Source of the DNA: Sphingobacterium sp. JB170 | Lineage (GTDB): Bacteria; Bacteroidota; Bacteroidia; Sphingobacteriales; Sphingobacteriaceae | Direction: 5' to 3' | Length of the DNA stretch: 64,000 nucleotides | NCBI RefSeq assembly: GCF_900163865.1 | Contig: NZ_FUKU01000030.1 | Coordinates: 124,001-188,000 of the forward strand | Part shown: piece by piece, positions 27,211 to 36,830 of the stretch | Layout: each line of letters starts with the position of its first letter | Position numbering within the stretch: position 1 is the first letter of the stretch | The notes under the pieces: generated by a model | Told to the model about the DNA's origin: nothing | Database searches by the model: none | The model's input: only the letters and a program-made list of their open reading frames with translations | Program-made: the position numbers and the translations under genes

Positions 27211-29049
27211 TTAGATAATCCCATGAAGCGACCGACCCTTTTCACCCAATCTATCAACCCTTCTGTCTACGTCCGGGTCCATCATTAATACAGGTGCATG
27301 ATGCGGCTTACTACGTGCATCGATGATAACCGGCCCAGTACAACCCCAATGTTTGAATGCTAGAAAACTACCTATACCGTATATATCGTGAGACGGATTA
27401 CTCCGCGTGAATGTCACCCATACAAAGTTATTCACGCTCGCTGCAGCAAAATCTGCGTCGTCAACTAGAACGATCAATTGAATACCGGAAAAATCACATT
27501 CTTCAGCAGCCTGTGTCCAGCGAGAGATGGCATCAATTTCCTGCTCGTAAGAGGCAAAATCACGCCCATCAACGACAATAGCTCCAGGCAGCGCCAGCTT
27601 CGCTTGATTAAACGGTCGAGGCAACGCTAAATCTTTTGATACTTCTCTCGCGAGCTCCCTCCTTTTTTTTCCTACAGCCGCAAACGTAACTTTGGAACCT
27701 GCATTTAGACCATCCCCCGAATAATCAAGGGTATCAATAGTCGTATTGGTATTAAAATGCAAATCGCGCGTCAAATCAATGCGCTCAAGTATATGTGAAA
27801 AAAATGCGGGAATATCATAAATATCAAGTGTAGGATTATCTTCAAAAGCAGCGATAAACAGATATTTAGCTAAGCTTAATTGATTCGTTCCTAGGATTTG
27901 ATTGGATATTGTTAAAAGTTCCTGCGGACGGACGAGGTCTTGATATGGCGTGTACCGTTCGCTGCCTATAGCAAACAACAGTGGATGTACACCTGCCGGG
28001 TCAACTGCATTTACCGCATGTAATCCGCTAATCTGTTTGGGCATTGCACTTCCAGTAATTTCATGAATCAACGCGCCGAAACTTGTATCCTCCTGCGGCG
28101 GTCGTCCAACAACGGTGAACGACCATATCGGATTTTCCTTATGATATACCCGATGAACCTTCATAAGTGGAAAATCATGCGTCAAACTGTAATAACCAAT
28201 ATGATCACCAAAAGGTCCTTCAGGCTTAGTCTCTTGTGGATACACCGTACCCGTAATCACAAAATCGGCATCTGCCGATAGACAGAAACCCTGATCATCG
28301 TAGAAATAACGAAATCGCCTATTTCCTAACGCGCCAGCAAATATTGCTTCAGACAGTCCCTCGGGCAAAGGCATCACTGCCGACAACGGGTGCGATGGGG
28401 GACCTCCAACGAATATACTTACCTTCAGGGGTTTTCCTAACTCATTCGCCCTAGTTTGATGAATACCGATCCCGCGATGCAACTGATAATGGAGTCCAAT
28501 TTCTTCATCCTTTAGATACTGGTTACCCGAGAGTTGTATCCGGTACATTCCCAAGTTTGCTTGCATAATACCCGGCGAACTAACGTCTTCAGTATATACC
28601 TGTGGCATAGTGACAAAGGCACCACCATCCTTCGGCCAGTTCACAATCTGTGGTAACTCGGAAATCTTCGTTTGCCCATACAGAATGGGTGCGCCACTTT
28701 TTTTCTTCCACGGTAATGCTCCGGTTGCCACAAACGAAGAGCTCATATAGTGCAAAGGCCTCTTCAATACAGATGCTGGGTCCATTTTGACATCGACAAG
28801 CTTTTTAACGTGGTGAAGCGTATCGCGAAACATAAATTTAGATCGGTCAATGGTACCAAAGAGATTTGATACCGCTGGAAAACGTGAACCTTTAATATTT
28901 TCAAAGTACAGTGCAGGTCCCTGTGCATCGAACACGCGCATATGAATTGCCGCCATCTCCAAATAAGGATCTACCTCTTCTTTTATGCGTATCAAATGGC
29001 CGTTGCGTTCCAAATCGTTCACACATTCCGCCAGACTTTTGTATCCCAT
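27211..29049 (-). CDS. UbiD family decarboxylase
   Basis: Prenylated-FMN-dependent decarboxylase of 612 residues, a length seen for the menaquinone-pathway type in Bacteroidota. The N-terminus MGYKSLAECVNDLERNGHLIRI and the middle GPFGDHIGYYS with VHRVYHKENPIWSF are conserved UbiD family blocks. A role in quinone biosynthesis is likely but not certain, because no ubiX or mqn gene is nearby. A minus-strand -7 box TATTTTTG lies at 29078 to 29071. Confidence 0.92.
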   Translation of the reverse strand: MGYKSLAECVNDLERNGHLIRIKEEVDPYLEMAAIHMRVFDAQGPALYFENIKGSRFPAVSNLFGTIDRSKFMFRDTLHHVKKLVDVKMDPASVLKRPLHYMSSSFVATGALPWKKKSGAPILYGQTKISELPQIVNWPKDGGAFVTMPQVYTEDVSSPGIMQANLGMYRIQLSGNQYLKDEEIGLHYQLHRGIGIHQTRANELGKPLKVSIFVGGPPSHPLSAVMPLPEGLSEAIFAGALGNRRFRYFYDDQGFCLSADADFVITGTVYPQETKPEGPFGDHIGYYSLTHDFPLMKVHRVYHKENPIWSFTVVGRPPQEDTSFGALIHEITGSAMPKQISGLHAVNAVDPAGVHPLLFAIGSERYTPYQDLVRPQELLTISNQILGTNQLSLAKYLFIAAFEDNPTLDIYDIPAFFSHILERIDLTRDLHFNTNTTIDTLDYSGDGLNAGSKVTFAAVGKKRRELAREVSKDLALPRPFNQAKLALPGAIVVDGRDFASYEQEIDAISRWTQAAEECDFSGIQLIVLVDDADFAAASVNNFVWVTFTRSNPSHDIYGIGSFLAFKHWGCTGPVIIDARSKPHHAPVLMMDPDVDRRVDRLGEKGRSLHGII

Positions 29050-29070
29050 GTTGCTAAATTATATTCTAAG

Positions 29071-29078
29071 CAAAAATA
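29071..29078 (-). promoter_or_regulatory. -7 element (TATTTTTG) of the ubiD-type gene
   Basis: On the minus strand TATTTTTG fits TAnnTTTG, 21 bp before the ATG at 29049. No good -33 box is visible. Confidence 0.4.
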
Positions 29079-29150
29079 GCAGAATTAACGATAAAGCGAT
29101 AAGTATTTCAATCCCTACAATGTAAAGATTGCTACGAAATACAAGCGGCA

Positions 29151-30026
29151 CTACCGCGCAAATTCTTGATCCTCCAGCAAAACCTGTTCAATGGGAGAGA
29201 ACCGGAACGGCATCTGCTTGCGCCAATCATTATCTACAATACTATTTACCCGCATGATACGACTAAACTCGGCCTGATCGGTCGCACTAATATCAAGATG
29301 CTTCCGATAAACAAGCCTAACAAACCATTTTGGAAGATCCACAATGATCTGCCCAGCGTGCACCATTTTCAATTCTTTGTACTTGTTAAAAAGGTCGCCA
29401 AGCGACATCGGGTTGGCTCCACCTAACTCCACAACTCTATTTTTAAAAGCCGGCACATCGAGCATCAATTTAAGCCACCTAAAAAAATCCCGCACCCCGA
29501 TTGGCTGCAAGGCATGCGTCGCATAGAACTTAGAATAGAAAACAAATTTTCTATTCGCAATATCCCTAATTACCCGGTCGACCAGTGAATCGTGCCCAAC
29601 AACGCAGTTTTTCAATATAATCGTATAATCCACGCGAAGTTCACGCAACAAGGATAAAATAGGCTCGATACACATTCTATCCACCAACCGAGCTACATAC
29701 ACAACGCGCTGACAAGAATTCTGTTGAAGAAGCTGTATAAAATTACGAAGTGAGATAACCTCCAATTTCAGGTTTACTTCATCATAGAGCGTAGGTACCT
29801 GCGTATAATATATACCTGCTTTTAATTCGTGTGCGTTCAGCGGGAAATCCCGCACCCCTTTAATAAGGTCGCCCTCATACACTGTCCCATGCATCGGCTC
29901 GAACATACGTTTTTCAAAAAGCTTAAGGTTACGTGTAACGGCAAACACGCCAAAATTTTCATCAGCAAACAAACTTAAGCTTCGTCTCCCCACATAATTG
30001 TTTAGTCCGCTAATTAATACATTCAT
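29151..30026 (-). CDS. atypical SDR / NAD(P)-binding protein
   Basis: Rossmann-fold protein of 291 residues, similar in layout to NmrA-like or atypical short-chain dehydrogenases. The N-terminal nucleotide loop reads GLNNYVG, so the middle Gly of the usual GxxGxxG is Asn; the third Gly and Arg (VGRRS) remain. The Tyr-x-x-x-Lys dyad is not evident. VYVARLVDR and YTIILKNCVVG correspond to beta-strands 4 and 5. It may be a sensor or regulatory protein rather than an oxidoreductase. It lies 101 bp upstream of the ubiD-type gene on the same strand and is divergent from the photolyase homologue. Confidence 0.72.
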   Translation of the reverse strand: MNVLISGLNNYVGRRSLSLFADENFGVFAVTRNLKLFEKRMFEPMHGTVYEGDLIKGVRDFPLNAHELKAGIYYTQVPTLYDEVNLKLEVISLRNFIQLLQQNSCQRVVYVARLVDRMCIEPILSLLRELRVDYTIILKNCVVGHDSLVDRVIRDIANRKFVFYSKFYATHALQPIGVRDFFRWLKLMLDVPAFKNRVVELGGANPMSLGDLFNKYKELKMVHAGQIIVDLPKWFVRLVYRKHLDISATDQAEFSRIMRVNSIVDNDWRKQMPFRFSPIEQVLLEDQEFAR

Positions 30027-30215
30027 ATTTATTTGTTCTCATCTTGTTTCCACAACAGGTAAATTATGAGGGATAACAAAACCGACTCGGTAATGTTCGA
30101 TGGAAAATAGAATTAAAAGCAATACTAAAAACAAACGATTACAGTACGAATGTCTCACCTATGTCAAAACCAATTCCGCAGCCCGTAAACATCGCAGAAA
30201 GTCGATTCTTTACAT

Positions 30216-30223
30216 TATATTTG
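30216..30223 (+). promoter_or_regulatory. -7 element (TATATTTG) of the photolyase-like gene
   Basis: TATATTTG matches TAnnTTTG, 37 bp before the ATG at 30261. No exact TTTG box lies at the right spacing. Confidence 0.45.
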
Positions 30224-30260
30224 CGTAAATCGATAAAAATTCAGCTAAGCTTCTTCGAGC

Positions 30261-31490
30261 ATGACAAAAAAGGTAATATTGGTATGGTTTAGAAATGATC
30301 TCCGTGTTCAAGATAACGAAATTTTGTCCGAAGCTGTAAACAAAGCCGATATTACAATTCCCGTCTATTTTTTTGATCCTCGCTATTTCAAGACCAATGA
30401 TGACGGATTCCAGAATACCGGAATATTACGTACCCAATTTCTAATTGAGACCGTCCAAGCATTGAAGCATAGCCTTCAAGAATTAGGCGCCGACTTGTTA
30501 ACGTTTATCGGTAAGCCTGAGGACCATCTGGGAACATTATGCGCTAAATATGACGTCACCGAAGTATACCATCATCGCGAAGTCGCTTACCGTGAAACAC
30601 AAATATCTGAACGCGTAGAGGCTGCACTATGGGAACAAAAAATCAATCTCAAGCATTTTATTGGCCACACTCTTTACCATAAAGAAGATCTGCCAATACC
30701 CATTAAAGATATACCAGACAATTTTGCTGCATTCAAGAAGAAGGTGGAAAAAGAAAGTTTCGTACGGCCAACTATCGATCCGATCGAAACAATAATTACA
30801 CACCCGCACCTGGAACATACACAAATAGCGACACTGGGGGAACTGGGCTACCATGAGGATAGCTCGCTAGACGATAAACGCATCCAAGGCGGCGAGCGGC
30901 GAGCGCTACAAACCATAGCTCAAACATTATCCCTGAACTATAGTGAGATTGATGACTACAACCTCGTCTCTCCATATATTGCCGTCGGCGCTGTTTCTCC
31001 GATATTTTATTACCACGAGATTAAAGCGGCATACAGCCCCAATAAAAAGAAAAAATACGACCAATTAATCTTGCGTTTAATGTGGCGAGATTATTTTCGA
31101 TTTATGCTAAAAAAATACCCGAATATTTTTTTCAAAAACCACGATGTATCCACAGACGTAAAGAACAGCATCGAAGTATTACAGCAGTGGCTAACCGGCC
31201 AGAGTGAACACCCTGTAATTCAGGATTTAAAAAACCAAATGCAGCAAATCGGAAACCTCCCGTACGCGCATCGGGAGATTCTTGCGGCGTATATGATTCA
31301 ACATTTACACGTCAACCACCTATCGGGGGCTAGAGTCTTCGAGGAATATTTCCTTGACTACGCACCCGCAACGGTATACGGCTATTGGCTACATTTTGCG
31401 CAAAAAGGGACTAGTTTAAAAGACAATTTAAAAACAAGTTGGGAAGAATTAATTAAAAAAAATTATAAGGCGCATGCTTCAATCAAATAG
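30261..31490 (+). CDS. divergent DASH-type cryptochrome/photolyase homologue
   Basis: The N-terminal photolyase alpha/beta domain (about 1-130; LVWFRNDLRVQDNEIL, PVYFFDPRYF) is normal and closely resembles DASH cryptochromes. The FAD domain keeps GGERRAL, SPYIAVGAVSP and LMWRDYFRFM, but lacks the YKxTRN segment. The flavin-contact motif DxDxAxN reads DYAPATV, so the second Asp is Ala and Asn is Val; the TGxMxNRxR block reads IGNLPYAHRE. At 409 residues it is short for the family. The frame is continuous, so this is not a recent frameshift. DNA repair or flavin binding may be lost; function is uncertain. Confidence 0.82.
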   Translation: MTKKVILVWFRNDLRVQDNEILSEAVNKADITIPVYFFDPRYFKTNDDGFQNTGILRTQFLIETVQALKHSLQELGADLLTFIGKPEDHLGTLCAKYDVTEVYHHREVAYRETQISERVEAALWEQKINLKHFIGHTLYHKEDLPIPIKDIPDNFAAFKKKVEKESFVRPTIDPIETIITHPHLEHTQIATLGELGYHEDSSLDDKRIQGGERRALQTIAQTLSLNYSEIDDYNLVSPYIAVGAVSPIFYYHEIKAAYSPNKKKKYDQLILRLMWRDYFRFMLKKYPNIFFKNHDVSTDVKNSIEVLQQWLTGQSEHPVIQDLKNQMQQIGNLPYAHREILAAYMIQHLHVNHLSGARVFEEYFLDYAPATVYGYWLHFAQKGTSLKDNLKTSWEELIKKNYKAHASIK

Positions 31491-31626
31491 TTGGACAAAA
31501 AACAGCAAGCACGAGACAATAGGTGCTCCAAGTGCGGATTTAATAAAAACAGACAATACCTTAAAATTCGCGCGCTTTAGAACACATTTTGTTGATTTTA
31601 AAGGTGACAAAATATTTTATAATTAC

Positions 31627-31634
31627 TAACTTTG
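31627..31634 (+). promoter_or_regulatory. -7 element (TAACTTTG) of sucA
   Basis: TAACTTTG fits TAnnTTTG, 29 bp before the ATG at 31664. The region upstream offers only weak -33 candidates. Confidence 0.5.
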
Positions 31635-31663
31635 ACCAAAATTCTTATAAGTAAAATTTCCTC

Positions 31664-34390
31664 ATGGATAAATTAACATATTTGAGTAACGCTGATTCAG
31701 GATACATCGACTCGTTATATCAAGCATACAAGGAAGACCCAAACGCCGTAGACGTAAGCTGGCAAAAGTTTTTTGAAGGTTTTGAATTTGGACAAACTAG
31801 TGATGGAGGCACTGCTCCAGAAAGCTCAGAACAAGCGATCAAAGAGATAAACGTGCTGAATATGATCCATGGGTACCGCGACCGAGGCCACCTATTTACC
31901 GAAACTAACCCGGTTCGCGAACGTAGAAAATACTTCCCTGGCAAAGAATTAGAGACATTTGGACTTTCCGAATCAGATCTTGACACCGTATTTAACGCTG
32001 GTGTAGAAATCGGGATAGGCCCAGCGAAACTGCGTGATATTCGCCAGTTCATTGAGGACACCTATTGCCGCTCGATTGGTGCAGAATTTCGTTACATCCG
32101 TAATCCGGAAAAAATCAAATTTTTACAAGATAAAATTGAAGCGGATCGCAACAGCCCAAACTTCACCTTAGACAATAAAAAGCGTATATTAAAAAAACTT
32201 AATGAGGCCGTAATCTTTGAGAGCTTTCTGGGCACTAAGTTTTTGGGACAAAAACGCTTCTCATTGGAAGGAGCTGAATCTTTAATCCCAGCGCTGGATT
32301 CAGTTATTCAACAAGGATCAATATTAGGTATCGAGGAATTCGTTATCGGTATGGCACACCGGGGACGTTTAAATGTACTTACAAACATCATGGGAAAAGC
32401 GTATAAAACGATCTTCTCGGAGTTTGAAGGTAAAATGTATGAAACAGATCCCGAAATCCAATTTGGTGGTGACGTAAAATATCATTTAGGGTTCTCTTCA
32501 GACATCACCAGCCAAGCAGGCAAAAACATCCACCTAAGCCTTGCGCCAAATCCTTCACACTTAGAAACAGTTGATGGTGTTGCTGAAGGTATGGTTCGTT
32601 CGAAAATTGACCTAAAATACAGTGGAGATTCCTCCCGAATAGCACCAATCTTAATTCACGGTGATGCCGCAATAGCAGCACAAGGTATCGTCTACGAGAC
32701 GATCCAAATGTCTAAACTTGACGGTTACAAATCCGGCGGTACAATTCACATCGTTATCAACAACCAAGTAGGTTTTACCACAAACTATAAAGACGCGAGA
32801 TCATCTACTTATTGTACGGACATCGCTAAAGTAACCTTATCTCCCGTATTTCACGTAAATGGAGATGATGTGGAGGCCTTAGTCTACGCTATTAACATTG
32901 CTGTAGAATATCGTCAAAAATACAAAACCGATGTATTTATCGATTTATTAGGCTATAGACGTTTCGGACATAATGAGGCTGATGAGCCTAAATTCACGCA
33001 ACCATCACTATACAAGCTAATTGAAAAACATCCGAACACGCTTGCGATCTACGTCAAAAAACTCGTCGACGAAGGAAGTATCGATATCGATTTTGCGAAA
33101 TTATTAGAAAAGGATTTTCGTGGCGCATTGCAAGAGCGACTAGACGAAGCAAAAAAAGTCGAGAAAATCAGTGAAGAACGTCCTATGTTTGCTGGTGCCT
33201 GGAAGGGTCTTCGTCCCGCAAAAACGACAGATATTGAAGCTAAAATAACTACAAAAGTATCGAAGGACCTATTCGTATCGCTTGCAACAGAATTAAACGC
33301 ACTGCCTAAGGACAAAAAATTCTTCCGCAAAATAACCAAAGTATTTGACGACCGATTAAAAATGATCGACACTGACAAATATGATTGGGCGATGGGCGAA
33401 TTAATGGCTTATGCCACCTTATTGAATGAAGAGTATCGTGTGCGTATTTCCGGACAGGACGTACAGCGTGGAACATTCTCACACCGCCATGCAGTTGTAA
33501 CATTGGAAGATTCTGATGAAACTTATACTCCACTGGCTAAACTTAAAGGCGGCGATCGATTCAATATCTACAACTCGCTGTTATCTGAATATGCAGTATT
33601 GGCATTTGAATACGGTTATTCTTCGGTGAACCCAAATTCACTTACGATTTGGGAAGCACAGTTTGGAGACTTCGCTAACGGCGCACAGATCGTCTTCGAT
33701 CAATATATTTCTGCTGGAGAGACCAAATGGAAACGCTCAAATGGTCTCGTGCTACTTCTTCCCCACGGAATGGAAGGTCAAGGCCCAGAACATTCTTCCT
33801 GCCGCATAGAGCGTTACCTAGAAATGTGTGCTAATAATAATATGATCGTTGCTAACTGTACGACGCCGGCCAACTACTTTCATTTATTGCGCCGTCAATT
33901 ACACCGTGATTTTAGAAAACCGCTTGTTGTTGCCACACCAAAAAGCTTATTGCGGCATCCAAAAGCGGTATCACCCATCAAAGATTTTACTGAGAACAAC
34001 TTCCAAGAAATTATCGATGATCAAAATGTAACGGCAAAATCAGTAAAACGCGTTGTACTTTGCTCGGGTAAAATATATTATGATCTTCTTGACAAACAAG
34101 AATCCGATAAACGTAATGATGTTGCACTGATACGGGTGGAGCAGTTGTTCCCTATAGCGCACAAACAAATAGAAGCATTGCAAAAGAAATATGCAAAAGC
34201 CGAATTTAAATGGGTGCAAGAGGAAAATGAGAATATGGGTGCTTGGCCATTTTACTTCCGTAAATTCCATGGATCGAGCCTCAACTTGAGCGTAATTGCT
34301 CGCCCAGAAAGTGGCTCTCCTGCAACCGGATATATGAAACAACACCAGGCGCAACAAGCAGAAATTATCATTAAAGCATTTGAAATTTAA
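31664..34390 (+). CDS. sucA: 2-oxoglutarate dehydrogenase E1 component
   Basis: Thiamine-diphosphate-dependent decarboxylase of the oxoglutarate dehydrogenase complex in the TCA cycle. The N-terminal YLSNADSGYIDSLYQAYKED region, the active-site EEFVIGMAHRGRLNVL block (about 225), the ThDP-binding GDAAIAAQG and INNQVGF segments (about 330-370) and the C-terminal LPHGMEGQGPEHSS motif are all present. At 908 residues it is full length. It is followed by sucB after 48 bp; no lpd (E3) gene is in the window. Confidence 0.97.
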   Translation: MDKLTYLSNADSGYIDSLYQAYKEDPNAVDVSWQKFFEGFEFGQTSDGGTAPESSEQAIKEINVLNMIHGYRDRGHLFTETNPVRERRKYFPGKELETFGLSESDLDTVFNAGVEIGIGPAKLRDIRQFIEDTYCRSIGAEFRYIRNPEKIKFLQDKIEADRNSPNFTLDNKKRILKKLNEAVIFESFLGTKFLGQKRFSLEGAESLIPALDSVIQQGSILGIEEFVIGMAHRGRLNVLTNIMGKAYKTIFSEFEGKMYETDPEIQFGGDVKYHLGFSSDITSQAGKNIHLSLAPNPSHLETVDGVAEGMVRSKIDLKYSGDSSRIAPILIHGDAAIAAQGIVYETIQMSKLDGYKSGGTIHIVINNQVGFTTNYKDARSSTYCTDIAKVTLSPVFHVNGDDVEALVYAINIAVEYRQKYKTDVFIDLLGYRRFGHNEADEPKFTQPSLYKLIEKHPNTLAIYVKKLVDEGSIDIDFAKLLEKDFRGALQERLDEAKKVEKISEERPMFAGAWKGLRPAKTTDIEAKITTKVSKDLFVSLATELNALPKDKKFFRKITKVFDDRLKMIDTDKYDWAMGELMAYATLLNEEYRVRISGQDVQRGTFSHRHAVVTLEDSDETYTPLAKLKGGDRFNIYNSLLSEYAVLAFEYGYSSVNPNSLTIWEAQFGDFANGAQIVFDQYISAGETKWKRSNGLVLLLPHGMEGQGPEHSSCRIERYLEMCANNNMIVANCTTPANYFHLLRRQLHRDFRKPLVVATPKSLLRHPKAVSPIKDFTENNFQEIIDDQNVTAKSVKRVVLCSGKIYYDLLDKQESDKRNDVALIRVEQLFPIAHKQIEALQKKYAKAEFKWVQEENENMGAWPFYFRKFHGSSLNLSVIARPESGSPATGYMKQHQAQQAEIIIKAFEI

Positions 34391-34438
34391 AACATATCAT
34401 CCTATTAACTTGTTGTTGATATAACAGAAGACAAAAAT

Positions 34439-35671
34439 ATGAGCTTAGAAATTAAAGTACCGGCAGTAGGTGAATCGATCACAGAGGTAACCTTAGCAGA
34501 ATGGTTAAAACAAGATGGCGATTACGTTGAAATGGACGAAAATATCGCTGAATTGGAATCGGACAAGGCTACATTTGAGCTTCCCGCAGAAAAAGCTGGG
34601 ATCCTTAAAATTATTGCCCAAGAAGGTGACACTTTAGAAATCGGCGCAGTTGTTTGTACCATCGAAGAAGGGGATGCTCCTGCTGCTGGTGGCCAGATGA
34701 CGGAAGAAGCTCCTACGGGAAAAACGGAAACTAACGATTCAGAACCTGTGAAGGATACTGAAAGTCCGGATTCCTATGCTGCTGGCACGGCCTCGCCCGC
34801 TGCCGCCAAAATTTTAAGAGAAAAAGGTATCGATGCCTCGACGATCAAAGGAACGGGTAAAGATGGTCGTATCACCAAAGAGGATGCCGAAAAAGCACAA
34901 TCTAAGCCCGCTACTCCTGCAAGCAAACCTGCGACCGCTGCGACGCCTGGAGTTGCTCCTGTAGCTGGTTCGCGTAACGAGCGTCGCGAAAAAATGACTT
35001 CCCTACGTAAAACCATCGCTAAACGTCTGGTGAGCGTAAAAAATGATACCGCCATGTTAACTACTTTTAATGAAGTAAACATGCAGCCTATCATGGATCT
35101 ACGATCGAAGTATAAAGAAACATTCAAAGAAAAACATGGTGTAGGTCTTGGGTTCATGTCCTTTTTCACCAAAGCGGTTACTACCGCATTGAAAGAATGG
35201 CCAGCCGTGAACGCGCGCTTAGAAGAAAATGAGCTTGTGTATTCCGATTTCTGTGATATTTCAATTGCAGTCTCTGCTCCTAAAGGACTCGTTGTACCTG
35301 TAATCCGCAATGCGGAATCAATGAGCCTACACCAAATTGAGAAAGAGATTATAGTACTTGCGACAAAAGCACGCGACAACAAATTAACAATCGATGAAAT
35401 GACAGGTGGTACCTTTACGATCACCAATGGTGGTGTATTTGGTTCAATGATGTCTACGCCAATCATCAATGCTCCACAATCAGCGATTCTTGGAATGCAC
35501 AACATCATACAGCGTCCTGTTGCTGAAAATGGGCAAGTGGTGATTCGCCCAATGATGTATATCGCGCTATCGTATGACCACCGTATCATTGACGGTCGTG
35601 AGTCCGTAAGCTTTTTGGTACGTTTAAAACAACTACTAGAAGATCCAGCGAGACTTCTACTAGAAGTTTAA
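34439..35671 (+). CDS. sucB: dihydrolipoyl succinyltransferase (E2 of oxoglutarate dehydrogenase)
   Basis: Transfers the succinyl group to CoA in the oxoglutarate dehydrogenase complex. One lipoyl domain (about 1-75, with the modified Lys in [12 protein letters not shown]), an Ala/Pro/Thr linker, a peripheral E1/E3-binding domain (about 118-155, [16 protein letters not shown]), another Ala/Pro-rich linker, and the catalytic domain with the active-site [11 protein letters not shown] near the C-terminus. It is 410 residues. It is in an operon with sucA, ending at a strong terminator. Confidence 0.97.
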   Translation: MSLEIKVPAVGESITEVTLAEWLKQDGDYVEMDENIAELESDKATFELPAEKAGILKIIAQEGDTLEIGAVVCTIEEGDAPAAGGQMTEEAPTGKTETNDSEPVKDTESPDSYAAGTASPAAAKILREKGIDASTIKGTGKDGRITKEDAEKAQSKPATPASKPATAATPGVAPVAGSRNERREKMTSLRKTIAKRLVSVKNDTAMLTTFNEVNMQPIMDLRSKYKETFKEKHGVGLGFMSFFTKAVTTALKEWPAVNARLEENELVYSDFCDISIAVSAPKGLVVPVIRNAESMSLHQIEKEIIVLATKARDNKLTIDEMTGGTFTITNGGVFGSMMSTPIINAPQSAILGMHNIIQRPVAENGQVVIRPMMYIALSYDHRIIDGRESVSFLVRLKQLLEDPARLLLEV

Positions 35672-35693
35672 TTATACCAACTATATATTAAAT

Positions 35694-35727
35694 AAAAGGT
35701 CGTCTATTAAGGACGACCTTTTCAATT
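35694..35727 (+). terminator. rho-independent terminator of sucA-sucB
   Basis: AAAAGGTCGTC (35694-35704) pairs perfectly with GACGACCTTTT (35712-35722) around a 7-nt loop. Confidence 0.85.
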
Positions 35728-35741
35728 TTGACTTTTAATCA

Positions 35742-36761
35742 ATGACAAGCGTAAGAATTTCAGCTTTTATCTCTGCCCTGCTGATCCTGATTGGCAATGT
35801 AGCGACGGCGCAACGGATTGGTCTAGAAATCGACCTGTTCGGTTATGCCGATAACAGAGAGTTCAAGTCCACCTATACCGAAGACAAAACGTATTTCGGA
35901 ACCATCTTGACCCCGCAGCTTTATTTCGCAATAGACAATACGAGTAGAATATATGGTGGAATACAATATAAACAGGATTTCGGCAAGCATGCACAGAATG
36001 GATCGGATGTTTCTCCAGTAGCGTACTACAACTATAAAGACAAAAACTTCGATTTTGCTTTGGGGCATATGCCTCGCCACGATCGTCTAAGAAACGTTCC
36101 TTTGATGGTGCTGTCCGATACGCTACTCTATGAACGGCCAAATCTGGAAGGTATGTACTTCTCCTACCGAAATGAAAATATCCAGCAAACGCTATACATT
36201 GACTGGTTGAGTAAGCAAAGTAACGATTATCGCGAACGCTTCATCGTCGGACTTTCAGGAAAGTACAAATTTGGGCGTTTCTATATCGCCGATGACGCCT
36301 TATTATACCACAATGCCCTCTCAAGTAATGACAGTATCGAAGAACATATCCAAGACAACGGCATAGTCTTATTGCGCGCTGGTGTAGACCTAAGCGCTAT
36401 GACTTTCCTAGATTCCTTGACGATCGATGCGGGCTTTGCCCTAGGTTTTGACCGTGTACGGACAGAGTATGAACTGCGAACATCGAGTGGTTTTCTTTCC
36501 AATATTCACCTTGGATATAAACGATTCTTTATAAAAAACACCTTTTACTTAGGTGATCCTCAAAATCTCCCAATGGGTGATTCGTTCTATCATCGCGACC
36601 GATACGACCGGTTAGAGCTCGGATGGATGCCGTTAAAAAAGGGAGCGCTCGAGGGCAAATTTACAGCTGCTTTTCATTTCGATTCCCAGCAGGTCAGCAA
36701 TCAGCAATCGTTTACTTTACGGTATCGATTTGGTTCTACCCTATGGCGCCAAAAACAGTAA
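35742..36761 (+). CDS. predicted outer-membrane beta-barrel protein of unknown function
   Basis: The product has 339 residues with a signal peptide (about 1-24, before QRIGLEID) and a regular alternation of aromatic and polar residues through beta-strands, such as RIYGGIQYKQDFG, FDFALGHMPR, TLYIDWLSKQ and SFTLRYRFGS. The pattern suits a 12- to 16-stranded porin-like barrel, but no substrate can be named. It lies 70 bp after sucB behind that terminator and so is probably separately expressed. It is convergent with the LTA-synthase-like pair. Confidence 0.7.
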   Translation: MTSVRISAFISALLILIGNVATAQRIGLEIDLFGYADNREFKSTYTEDKTYFGTILTPQLYFAIDNTSRIYGGIQYKQDFGKHAQNGSDVSPVAYYNYKDKNFDFALGHMPRHDRLRNVPLMVLSDTLLYERPNLEGMYFSYRNENIQQTLYIDWLSKQSNDYRERFIVGLSGKYKFGRFYIADDALLYHNALSSNDSIEEHIQDNGIVLLRAGVDLSAMTFLDSLTIDAGFALGFDRVRTEYELRTSSGFLSNIHLGYKRFFIKNTFYLGDPQNLPMGDSFYHRDRYDRLELGWMPLKKGALEGKFTAAFHFDSQQVSNQQSFTLRYRFGSTLWRQKQ

Positions 36762-36830
36762 TGCCATAATAACCAACGTTCGATCCGTTACCCTGCACCT
36801 CAACTACCGTGCTACTCATACCAAGCGTTT

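Noticed and set aside
30261..31490. Photolyase homologue as a frameshifted pseudogene
   Set aside because: The reading frame is continuous and recognisable blocks remain in order through to the C-terminus, so substitution rather than disruption explains the changes.
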